Part shown: one piece after another, positions 50,031 to 57,246 of the stretch
Position numbering within the stretch: the first letter of the stretch is position 1
Layout of the letters: every line of letters begins with the position of its first letter
Source of the DNA: Brooklawnia propionicigenes
Lineage (GTDB): Bacteria > Actinomycetota > Actinomycetes > Propionibacteriales > Propionibacteriaceae
NCBI RefSeq assembly: GCF_030297015.1
Contig: NZ_AP028056.1
Span: forward strand, 1,374,939-1,438,938
Direction: 5' to 3'
Length of the DNA stretch: 64,000 bases
Notes under the pieces: model-generated
Database searches by the model: none
What the model saw: the letters and a program-made list of their open reading frames with translations, nothing else
What the model was told of the DNA's origin: nothing
Program-made: the position numbers and the translations under genes

Positions 50031-51711
50031 GGCCGGCACCTCCGCCCACCAACACGTCGCTGGCCGCATCGCCGAGTACAGAACGTAGGCTGCTCATGCC
50101 TCCGGACAACGATGCCGAGTCGAAGCCTGATTGGGCCAAGATGCGATGTGCAATGGCCGACCGCACACCTGAGGCACACAGCACCCGCACCGGACGACCG
50201 GCTGCCGCGGCGCGTACCTCATCGAGCCGTTCACGAAGCTGAGTGTGCGCGATATTCAACGCGCCGGGGAGGTGCCCCGTGCTGAACTCGGCCGGGCTGC
50301 GAACATCCAAGATCAAGGCGGTCTCGGCCACCTCATCACGGTCTTGGGCATACCACAGCCGAAGCGTGCCATCGAGCAGATTGGCACCGACCATGCCCAC
50401 CAGGTTGATGGCGTCTTTTGCCTGTCCGTAGGGCGGCGAGTAGGCCAAATCAAGATCGATCAGATCGGGAACACGTAGTCCGGCTCGAATCGCGGTGGCA
50501 AGCACGTCGATACGTTTGTCGACGCCATCACTGCCCACGGCTTGAGCGCCGAGTAGTCGTCCATCGGATGCGGCCATGTGCACCACCAGGTGCACCGGCA
50601 CTGCTCCAGGGAAGTATCCTGCGTGTTGATTGGGGTGCAGATGAAGCGTCTGGTAGTCGATTCCCGCATCATCGAGGGACTTTCTGTTTGCGCCGGTAAT
50701 GGCGGCGGTGAGTTCGCCCACCCGAACGATCGCGGTGCCCACCGCGGCGGGAATCGCTCGCGCGCCGGTGGGACGGATGATGTCGTCGGCGACCTGTCGA
50801 CCGGCCCGGTTAGCTGGGCCTGCCAGCGCAACCGGGCGGCGGGCACCGGTGACAGCATCGATGCTCACCACGGCATCACCCACTGCCCACACATCCGGAA
50901 TCGATGTGCGTCCGTGCTCGTCGACGACGATGGCGCCGCGCTCACAGCTGATACCTGCAGCCTCGAATACCTCGGTATCGGGCCGAACACCGAGCGAGGC
51001 GACCACGACATCTGCCGGCAAACGCGTGCCATCGGTGAGCACCACCGTGTCGCGGTCCTCGTTGTGTTCGATCCTCGTAGCACCTATCCCTGCCCGCACT
51101 GTGACACCCAGACGACGAAGCTCTGCGGTCACATAGTGGGCGGTCTCAGTCTCCAACGGAGGCAGCACGTGCTCGGCAAGTTCGACGACGGTGACATCGA
51201 GACCCTGTCGCGCCAAGGCTTCGGCCGCCTCGAGTCCAATGAATCCTGCACCCAAGACCACCCCGTGGCGAGCGCCGCCGCTCACGATGGCCTGCAGATC
51301 GATCGCGTCGTCCACGGTTCGCAGGGTGCGGACTCTCGGTGAATCGAGGCCGTCGATCGGCGGTCGCAGTGCAACGGCACCGGGCGCGAGGACGAGCGCA
51401 TCGTAGGTGAGCTGGGTAGTGGCGCCCGCCGATCGCACGCTCACGCTATGTCGTGCGGTGTCGAGCCCGATGACCTCACTTCGAGTGCGCACATCCAGAT
51501 TCAGCGACGCGCGTAGCGATGCTGGGGTTTGCACCAGCAGGCGTTGCTCGTCATCGATCTCGCCGCCGACGTAGTAGGGCAGACCGCAATTGGCGAACGA
51601 CACATGTTCGCCGGCCTCCAAGACAACGATCTGTGCGTCTTCATCCAGACGACGGGCGCGTGCTGCGCAACTCATACCGCCGGCCACGCCGCCGACTACG
51701 ACTATTCTCAT
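50023..51711 (-). CDS. CoA-disulfide reductase / rhodanese fusion
   Basis: A 562-aa flavoprotein of the CoADR-Rhd type. FAD motif VVVGGVAGGMSCAARAR is at the N-terminus, the redox-active Cys is Cys42 in SFANCGLPYYVGG, NAD-binding VVLGAGFIGLEAAEAL near 150, and YTS/SPPYGQAKDAINLVG precedes the C-terminal rhodanese domain (about 460-560) with active-site Cys512 in RVLCASGVRS. Such enzymes reduce CoA persulfides and polysulfides and pass sulfane sulfur to the rhodanese domain. Its start overlaps the stop of a truncated thioredoxin (ATGA), and its end overlaps cstR. Confidence 0.9.
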   Translation of the reverse strand: MRIVVVGGVAGGMSCAARARRLDEDAQIVVLEAGEHVSFANCGLPYYVGGEIDDEQRLLVQTPASLRASLNLDVRTRSEVIGLDTARHSVSVRSAGATTQLTYDALVLAPGAVALRPPIDGLDSPRVRTLRTVDDAIDLQAIVSGGARHGVVLGAGFIGLEAAEALARQGLDVTVVELAEHVLPPLETETAHYVTAELRRLGVTVRAGIGATRIEHNEDRDTVVLTDGTRLPADVVVASLGVRPDTEVFEAAGISCERGAIVVDEHGRTSIPDVWAVGDAVVSIDAVTGARRPVALAGPANRAGRQVADDIIRPTGARAIPAAVGTAIVRVGELTAAITGANRKSLDDAGIDYQTLHLHPNQHAGYFPGAVPVHLVVHMAASDGRLLGAQAVGSDGVDKRIDVLATAIRAGLRVPDLIDLDLAYSPPYGQAKDAINLVGMVGANLLDGTLRLWYAQDRDEVAETALILDVRSPAEFSTGHLPGALNIAHTQLRERLDEVRAAAAGRPVRVLCASGVRSAIAHRILAQSGFDSASLSGGMSSLRSVLGDAASDVLVGGGAGHE

Positions 51712-51869
51712 CGCGCTACCTTTCGATCTGCGGCGTCAGCCTGTTCTTCAAAGATGGGGGCGAAGCCTCGGCAAGGAGCGCACCACTGCGCCCAGAAACC
51801 CACCAAGACGACGTCGCGGCTCGCCGCCGTCTCGCTCAGCGTCGCCTCACTGATCTTGCGTATGCCCAT
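51708..51869 (-). CDS. Short (truncated) thioredoxin, first gene of the sulfur operon
   Basis: A 53-aa ORF with a clear thioredoxin N-terminal half. VVLVGFWAQWCAPCRGFAPIF carries the active-site WCAPC at 29-33, after which the frame ends at TGA 51708, overlapping the CoADR start (ATGA). Normal thioredoxin is about 105 aa, so strands beta4-beta5 and the last helix are missing. The ATG lies 12 bases from the CsoR-type operator with GAGG at close range. Either it is a decayed gene kept for translational coupling, or a real mini-protein. Confidence 0.72.
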   Translation of the reverse strand: MGIRKISEATLSETAASRDVVLVGFWAQWCAPCRGFAPIFEEQADAADRKVAR

Positions 51870-51880
51870 GCCTCGGAACT

Positions 51881-51896
51881 ATACCCCTGGGGGTAT
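51881..51896. promoter_or_regulatory. CsoR/CstR-type operator
   Basis: ATACCCCTGGGGGTAT has 7-bp perfect arms (ATACCCC/GGGGTAT) around TG, the form bound by CsoR-family repressors. It lies 12 bases upstream of the truncated thioredoxin start, so it should control the whole operon down to cstR and the small Cys-rich gene. Confidence 0.85.
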
Positions 51897-52046
51897 TTTC
51901 TGCCAAATGTTCGCTCCTGGTCCGCGCAGGAGGGCTTCGTCCCTGAGACCGGACGATCGTTCGAAGGAACATCCCGTCAACGGCCACCGATCGCGCCGCG
52001 CACAGACGCAGGGCTGACGAAGCGCTATCGGTCTGGGAGAGCCAAC

Positions 52047-52277
52047 TCAGGCCAGCGCTTGAGTACCGATCATCGAGAGCATCTGCGGCTTCTTTTGGCT
52101 CTCGCTGCTGGGAATCGCGGTGTAGACCGAGAGCGCATGCGATTGGTCTTGATCCTCGTCATTCTGGGCGGGGCCGCCCTCTCTACCCGAGACGCGGCCG
52201 CGGACCTTCTTCGGGCCCCACTCATTGACGTACTCGCTGAAGACTGAGGTTTTCTCCTCGCAGGTGTCTGCGGACAT
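52047..52277 (-). CDS. Possible hypothetical protein
   Basis: A 76-codon frame starting ATG 52277 with high third-position GC and a hydrophilic product (KKVRGRVSGREGG, then NDEDQDQS). The third-position bias suggests that it is or was coding, but no ribosome-binding site, family motif or neighbour supports it. It lies at the start of the decay zone. It may be a fragment of a larger gene. Treat as doubtful. Confidence 0.25.
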   Translation of the reverse strand: MSADTCEEKTSVFSEYVNEWGPKKVRGRVSGREGGPAQNDEDQDQSHALSVYTAIPSSESQKKPQMLSMIGTQALA

Positions 52278-52506
52278 CAGCCGGGAACAGCACAGCGAAC
52301 AGATAAGAAACACTCAACACACGACGCCGGCCAGACGACAACACGGGATTCCTCGAATAAGTCTTCGGATCGGAGCAGCTTCCCCGCGTTTCGACCACGA
52401 GCACTGTACAATAATAATTCGTAATCCGGGAGCCCGATGGGGGCACCGCTTTTGTCGCCACGTATCGATACCATTATTTTCTTACATTTGCCATGAGGTG
52501 ATCAGC

Positions 52507-52614
52507 GTGCGTTTTCTTGAATCGGACTTGCTATGTGACGAACAGGGCATAAGTGACGAAGAGTTTTCGGTTATTCTGACGCGGCGTGAGTTGAGCGTTC
52601 TGCTGGAGCGATAA
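52507..52614 (+). CDS. Possible 35-residue small protein
   Basis: A GTG-initiated 35-codon ORF with GAGGTG 6 bases upstream. The product is acidic and ends FSVILTRRELSVLLER. It sits in a locally AT-richer patch with a TTGTCG..CATTAT promoter-like pair before it. Base composition differs from the surrounding genome, which points to acquired DNA. There is no recognisable family. Confidence 0.3.
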   Translation: MRFLESDLLCDEQGISDEEFSVILTRRELSVLLER

Positions 52615-52780
52615 ACGAGACTCTCGAAGCACTTGACGATTGGGAGTTTGAAACCAGGATGGGCGCGACTCAGGCGGAGGTTCTGAGCTTGCAGAGTCAA
52701 ATCTGGAGCTTGCTTCGATGAGGCCAGTAAGCAGACATCTTCCTGAAGTCCCCAGGCGCATAAGAGTGATGTGAAATTGA

Positions 52781-53197
52781 GTAGTTTACCCAAAGGGCCA
52801 GGCGCGTGCGAATCAGCTTGCTGCGGATATTGAGGCTGCTGGTGGCAAGGTTCTTGCCGGGCTTAATCCAGGGGCGGCGTATGGTCCGATGCCGGTGCGA
52901 ACTGTGTACCTGCCGTAGATGGCGATGCGTACGGGAGCGTCGTTGTTGCTCGGGCGCTTGTTAAGCTGGTTGGGCTTGAATACTGCTTCTTTGGCTGGTG
53001 CTCCGGGGGATCTGCTTGTTAATCCGGTCGTCGGGGTCCGATGCCAGGCTGTGGAGGCCCGGGTTGCGCAGGGGCGAGGGGAACGGCTGCAATCGTATGT
53101 CCCTCCTACCACGTCGGAACCGTTGCGCTATCTGGTTCCTGTTGAGGATCGGCGGGAGCGGGTGTTCGAGAGTTCGCCGCGTGGGTGGAGGAGGCGA
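52781..53197 (+). pseudogene. Decayed gene fragment(s), unidentified
   Basis: A frame without a start codon from 52781 gives a protein-like stretch (YPKGQARANQLAADIE, then LNPGAAYGPMP) and stops at TAG 52918. Protein-like stretches continue in the other two frames (DGDAYGSVVVARALVKLVGL, then TTSEPLRYLVPVEDRRERVF) up to about 53190. Alternating frames with T-rich third positions suggest a gene that has collected frameshifts. The family cannot be named, and the frame joins are inferred. Confidence 0.35.
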
Positions 53198-53521
53198 TCA
53201 GAGCCGAGGGTTGACCTTGTGGGTCACGTCGATGCCGTAGGGTTTGAGCTTTGTTTGCGCCACAGCGAGGATGTCCTGCGCTGTGGTCGACGGCGGTGCT
53301 GCGCTCTCGATTCGGATCCGGACCGGGCGGTTCAGCAGTTCGGGATAGTGGCTCGCGAGCCCGCCGTCGAGGACGAACTGGGCGTAGGTGTTGAGCTTGG
53401 CCTTCAGCAGTGCGATGTCGTCGAGTGCCCAGGCGCCTTCCTTCACGATCACTAGGAGTGCGCTTCCGTCGGGTTCCTCGGCGACCAGGTCGATCACCTC
53501 GGTGTCGTGTAGGCCTGCCAT
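53198..53521 (-). CDS. DUF6572-family protein
   Basis: A 107-aa protein with the DUF6572 pattern: TEVIDLVAEEPDGSALLVIVKEGAW, then LLKAKLNTYAQFVLDGGLASHYPELLNRPVRIRIES and DILAVAQTKLKPYGIDV. These proteins are often encoded near immunity or toxin loci; the function is unknown. The ATG lies 2 bases after the stop of the upstream HTH pseudogene (TGACATGG), as in a coupled gene pair. The frame is intact. Confidence 0.7.
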   Translation of the reverse strand: MAGLHDTEVIDLVAEEPDGSALLVIVKEGAWALDDIALLKAKLNTYAQFVLDGGLASHYPELLNRPVRIRIESAAPPSTTAQDILAVAQTKLKPYGIDVTHKVNPRL

Positions 53522-53522
53522 G

Positions 53523-53720
53523 TCAGCTGGCGGCCAGTTCGCGGGCTTGGTGGCGGAGGACTGCGCCTTCGATGAGGGCGCGGACGACTTCGAGGGTAGG
53601 TTGGTTGGTGTCGGCTTCTTAGCGTCGGAGCTGGGTGACGTGGACGCCGATGGCGACGGCGAGGCGGGCGGAGTTCATGGCGGCCAGGCGCTCCAGCAGG
53701 TTGGTTGGTGGTGTGTCCAT
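53523..53720 (-). pseudogene. XRE-type HTH gene with an in-frame ochre stop
   Basis: ATG 53720, with GGAGG 14 bases upstream (GGAGGAGG, the second half closer), opens a 66-codon frame broken by TAA at 53619-53621. Before the stop: LAVAIGVHVTQLRR. After it: EADTNQPTLEVVRALIEGA. Together they match the second half of an XRE helix-turn-helix, where a Tyr or Trp normally sits at the stop position (TQLRRYEAG). It is upstream of, and almost overlaps, the DUF6572 gene. A point mutation is the simplest explanation. Confidence 0.6.
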
Positions 53721-53755
53721 TGTCGTGCTACCTCCTCCAGTGACGATCGTAGACA

Positions 53756-53965
53756 ATGAAGTCTGGAGTTTTGCAGAAGCTCCAAGACCTGGCCCAGCGA
53801 GTGTTTTTCAATCTCGAGGGCATCGACGTATGGTCGGCAGTCAGTCGGGTCGCTCCAGGTAAGGGCGGTGCGACAGACTGGGAACTACTTCAGATTCAGA
53901 AAGGGGATTTTGTGAATCTTGAATTCCGGCAAGGTGTTCAGCGAGCTGGGAATCCATTCCGGTGA
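53756..53965 (+). CDS. Small hypothetical protein, coupled to a truncated ORF
   Basis: A 69-codon frame (opening KSGVLQKLQDLAQRVFFN). It ends in TGA at 53963-53965, overlapping the GTG of the next frame (GTGA), which is a sign of genuine translational coupling. Third positions are less GC-rich than in housekeeping genes, so it is probably acquired. The family is unknown. Confidence 0.4.
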   Translation: MKSGVLQKLQDLAQRVFFNLEGIDVWSAVSRVAPGKGGATDWELLQIQKGDFVNLEFRQGVQRAGNPFR

Positions 53966-54084
53966 TTGCAGTATATTCGGATCGCGAGTTTAAGATATGG
54001 GACTATCGGGTCAGTCATGGGTCGTTACTGATCCGCAGCCCGAAGGGAACTGGGATTAGCCTCGATCTTTCATTGGTGGTCTGA
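53962..54084 (+). pseudogene. N-terminal fragment cut by the IS1380 element
   Basis: Starts GTG 53962 in a GTGA overlap. The first 31 codons (VIAVYSDREFKIWDYRVSHG and on to about SPKGTG) look like the opening of a hypothetical protein family with the motif YRVSHGxLLIRSP. The IS1380 end begins at 54056, and the last ten codons to the stop at 54084 come from the IS. The C-terminus is not found on the other side of the IS. Confidence 0.5.
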
Positions 54085-55742
54085 TGATGGTCGGACCGTG
54101 GGTTGTCCGCTGGTCTGTTGTTGATTGTGGCATGTGGGTGTGATGGATCGCCGCGTGTCGTTCGCGGTGGGCGGGCTGTCCAGACCGGGGGTTTCTGGGT
54201 GGTGGGTGGTCAAGGGCTGGTTGTGGCGGGTCAGCCGGCTGGGGCGGGCAGTGCACGGAGCGCTGTGGCCGCTGAGATGATCACCGAGGCCCATGCGTGT
54301 CGGGCTGAGATGTGAAGGACTGTGTGGCGGGCGTGTCGGGCGAGGACTGCTGGGGTTTGGAAGAGGCGTAGTCGTAGGCGTTTGGGTTCCCATCGGCGGG
54401 CTTGGTGGTCGGGTAGTGCGAGGAGTCCGGTCCAGGCGAGGAGTTCGGCGGCAATCGCGACGAGTTGACACCAGATCCGGTTTTGTCCGAACCCGTGCAG
54501 GGGCAGGTTGGTCAGGCCGGTGTCTTTCGCGTTGCGGATGCGGTCTTCGCAGCGGGCTCTGCGGCGGTGGCGTAGTTCCAGATCGGCGAGTTGACCGTGG
54601 CTGGTGTTGGTGGCGAACGCGGTCAGCCGGTAGCCGTCGACGTCATCGAATCGGAGTTGGGCTCCGGGGTGGGGGCGCTCACGGCGCACGATGACCCGCA
54701 TCCCGGCAGGCCAACCCGACAGATCCATGATGCCGGTGAACTCGGCCACGTCCGCGCCGGCGCGGATACCGCCCGCACTGTCGTAGGCCGGTGTCCATAC
54801 GTGGTCGGGGATCAGCTGGTAGAGGCTGGCGGTGTCCATCGGGAGGGTGAACCCGACCGAGTACGACACGCGGCGGCGTACCAACGTTTCTACCGTCTGA
54901 TGGGTGGCGCCGGCCCCGTCGATACGGATCAGGACTTTGCGGCCCGGGCGCGGGCCGAGGCCGGCCTGGTCCAGTGCGGCAGCGATCACCTGCTGGTGAT
55001 CGCTGGCGGTGTTCGATCCCGCGTTACCGGGCCGCAGCATGATCACCAACGGCTCGCCGGTGCCGCTGCTGCCGTGGTCGGCGAATGCGCATAACGGGTG
55101 GAACCCGTAGCCTTTCTTGAACGTCGGCGCGGCGTGTTCCTTGTCCGAGTGCGCGGTGACCAGCGTGGCGTCCAGGTCGATGATCAACGGATGAGCGGGG
55201 TTGATACCCGCAGTCGGGGCGTTGTCTCCAGCCAGTCCCCACGCAGCCGGGTGGTCTTCCGCGCCATGGCGATCGCTTTCACCACCGTGTCGGGATCGGC
55301 ACCCAGCACTGTGATCAGCCGCGATACCGTCGCATCCGAGGCGACCGGCCCGAACAGCCCGGGCTCGGCCCGGATCACCGCGAGATCGGAAAGGCAGTCC
55401 CCACCGACCGCTAAACTGATCGCCAGATCAGTGATGATCTTGCCCGGATCATGGTGTGACAACGGTTTACGCCACGGCGACAATGCCGCCGACAGTTCCC
55501 GGTCCAAACCCGTCACCCGGATCGTTTCAGCCAGCAACACCGCGCCGGCCTGACCGGCCGCCGGCACTGATGCGGTATCAATCCGAACACAGGGATACAA
55601 CCCGATAGACTTCACCTTGAAGGTGCTCCTTGATCTTGCAGAACAGCGACTCTTGACAAGCCCTATTCTCCCAAGCCAGGAGCATCTTCACCTAATCCCG
55701 CAACCAGCCCTCAAACCCCCAACGACGAAATCTCGAGGCTAA
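54056..55742 (-). mobile_element. IS1380-family insertion sequence, transposase frameshifted
   Basis: A 1687-bp element, the right size for IS1380. Its ends read inward as TTAGCCTCGATCTTTCATTGG (from 54056) and TTAGCCTCGAGATTTCGTCG (from 55742, complement), imperfect inverted repeats. The same terminus recurs at 56092 in a second copy. No target duplication is evident, in line with later rearrangement of the right flank. Its one gene, on the minus strand, is broken by a frameshift. Confidence 0.82.
54231..55615 (-). pseudogene. IS1380-family transposase with a frameshift
   Basis: The N-terminal part (GTG 55615 to a stop at 55184) encodes GLYPCVRIDTASVPAAGQAG and SHHDPGKIITDLAISLAVGGDC. The C-terminal part continues in another frame from about 55255 to 54231 (PAHPLIIDLDATLVTAHS, then the DDE domain with HQTVETLVRRR and ARCEDRIRNAKDTG). 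Joining them gives about 460 aa, the normal length. In the other frame AAWGLAGDNAPTAGIN is readable before LIIDLD, which places the shift near 55255. Almost certainly inactive. Confidence 0.85.
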
Positions 55743-55763
55743 CGGGCGGCTAGAGTCAGGGCT

Positions 55764-56078
55764 GTGGGCCCGTATCTGCCAAAGATGAAGACCCGGTCGG
55801 GTACGACTGCAGTGCAGATCGTGGAAAAGAGGCACGGCCGTCGGGTGATCGTGGAGCATCTGGGGTCGGTCCATACCGATGCTGAACTGGCGGCGTTGAT
55901 GCGGGCCGGCCAAGACAGGCTCCATGCCGGCCAGTCCGCCTTCGAGTCGGGTATCGATCCCCACGGTGCGCCGGTAGCAGCGGTCGCGGTGAGCGCCGGA
56001 ATGTGGTCGAAACTTCTGATGGATGCTATCCGGGCCTCGTGGGCCCCGAAGACGTCCGAGAAGTCCTCAGCGATCTAG
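55764..56078 (+). pseudogene. N-terminal fragment of an IS1634/IS4-like transposase
   Basis: GTG 55764 opens GPYLPKMKTRSGTTAVQIVEK followed by VIVEHLGSVHTDAELAALMRAG, the characteristic N-terminus of IS1634-family transposases (xKTxSGAxAVQIV..EHIGSAHxDAEL). The rest of the roughly 530-aa protein, with the catalytic domain, is missing. Lies between two IS1380 ends. Confidence 0.72.
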
Positions 56079-56091
56079 GAATTCTGAGGCA

Positions 56092-56335
56092 CTAACCTCG
56101 GGCTTTCATCGTTGAGGGCTGGGGCGGGTATGGCGTAGGCGTGGAAAGTGCTCCTGACCTGGGAGAATAGGACTTGTCTAGAGTTCATATTCGGCCAGTT
56201 CGAGGAGCACCTTCAAGGTGAACAATACCGGCTTGTATCCACGTGTCCGTGTTGACAGTGCCGATGTGCCGGCGGTTGGTCATGCGGGCGGGGTGATGCT
56301 GACCGAGACCGTGCGTGTCACAGGCCTGGACCCCG
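56092..56335 (+). mobile_element. 5' remnant of a second IS1380-family element
   Basis: The terminus CTAACCTCGGGCTTTCATCG at 56092 matches the end of the first IS1380. A leader with GGGAGAATAGGACTTGTC and the AGGAGCACCTTCAAGGTG start region follows. The transposase opens at GTG 56218 (GLYPRVRVDSADVPAVGHAG, ETVRVTGLD) and is lost about 56330. The orientation is opposite to the first copy. Confidence 0.75.
56218..56335 (+). pseudogene. IS1380-family transposase, N-terminal fragment
   Basis: About 39 codons match the first transposase (NNTGLYPRVRVDSADVPAVG to RVTGLD), then homology stops abruptly. The frame continues in unrelated sequence to 56511. No catalytic residues are present. Confidence 0.78.
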
Positions 56336-56674
56336 CCGTCGACACCGTGACCACGCTCCAGCGCGGCCGTGGTGGGCGGTGGCTGGCGCGTTGTCGAGGT
56401 ACTTCTAGCGTCGCCCACATTTGCAGAAGTGCCGAAGCCCGGCAGTCTGTCAGCAGTGTTTCGTCATCCGTAGACAGCAGTCCTGTACGCCTCCGGGTAT
56501 CTCGGCCTTGACCTGGCGCTGCGTACCGAGCAGGGCAGCGTATGACAGACCGTGCTGGACGCCAGACAGTCGACGCCAGATGGCGCGGAGGAACGGTGCC
56601 AGTTCCCAGATAGGCATTGGTCTGCTCCGGTGGGCGGTCGAGAAAGGGCTCCTCGGGCTGGAGCGAGGCAGGAA
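56336..56674. other. No recognisable gene
   Basis: A 339-base stretch between the IS1380 fragment and the HAD remnant. Open frames occur on both strands, but none has a start, ribosome-binding site or family motif that I can support. An imperfect inverted repeat GGTACTTCT..AGAAGTGCC spans about 56396-56431. Probably residue of earlier insertions and deletions. Confidence 0.5.
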
Positions 56675-57073
56675 TCAGGTCAGCCCGAGGCACTTGAAAG
56701 CCTCGGCGAGCCCGTCCTCGGTCACCGAAGGAGCGACGTGGTCTGCGATGGCCTTGAGTTCCTCGGGCGCGTTGCCCATCGCGACGCCTACATCGCAGAA
56801 CTCGATCATCGCCCGGTCACTTGCTGCGTCACCGAATGCGTAGGTGCGCTCGACTTCCGGCAACGTCGCCAGAAGGTCCCGAACCGCATGCACCTTATCG
56901 ACCCCGGAGACCGCGAATTCGCCGAACTCCGGCCGATTTCCGGAGGCCGACCAGGTGGTCACCTTTAGCCGATCGCCGAAAGCCTGGACCGCCGCCTCGA
57001 AATGGTCCGGGTTCAGCACGAAGCTGATCTTCGCCACATCATCCCGACGCAGTTCGCCGTCGAAGATCATGTA
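56675..57073 (-). pseudogene. C-terminal half of a Cof-type HAD hydrolase
   Basis: About 132 residues of a HAD-IIB (Cof/YidA-like) phosphatase. SFVLNPDHFEAAVQAFGDRL is from the cap domain, GEFAVSGVDKVHAVRDLL carries the motif III Lys, and TYAFGDAASDRAMIEFCDVGVAMGNA is motif IV. The N-terminal DxDGT nucleophile motif is missing because an IS30 fragment abuts at about 57073. An ATG at 57070 lies at the junction by chance. Not expected to be active. Confidence 0.75.
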
Positions 57074-57245
57074 ACACCGGGATGCCGGTGACGGCTGTGA
57101 ACTTGGCGTGCGCCGACATCTGTCTTCCACGGTCCCAGGTCAGCGACCGGGCCAACTCGGCGGGCAACGACCCCATCGTCGCCGTCAGAGCGTTGGTCAT
57201 CGTGACCGCCCCATAGCCGGCCAACGCGGCACCTTCACAACGCAC
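57074..57245 (-). pseudogene. IS30-family transposase fragment
   Basis: About 57 residues matching the core of IS30 transposases: NALTATMGSLPAELARSLTW, then DRGRQMSAHAKFTAVTGIPV, around the second catalytic Asp. The protein is missing on both sides. The fragment ends 2 bases from the PIG-V-like gene and abuts the HAD remnant, so an IS30 insertion and deletion probably removed the HAD N-terminus. Confidence 0.8.
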
Positions 57246-57246
57246 C

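Noticed and set aside
51519-52247. 242-codon plus-strand frame across the sulfur operon promoter
   Set aside because: Its first half is antisense to the CoADR and thioredoxin genes and the rest lacks a ribosome-binding site or motif; the minus strand has better coding bias there.
53619-53621. Read-through or recoding of the TAA in the HTH gene
   Set aside because: No signal for recoding; the surrounding region is full of decayed genes, so a nonsense mutation is more likely.
55184-55260. Programmed ribosomal frameshift in the IS1380 transposase
   Set aside because: No slippery heptamer or downstream structure was seen, and IS1380 transposases are normally a single frame; a mutation is simpler.
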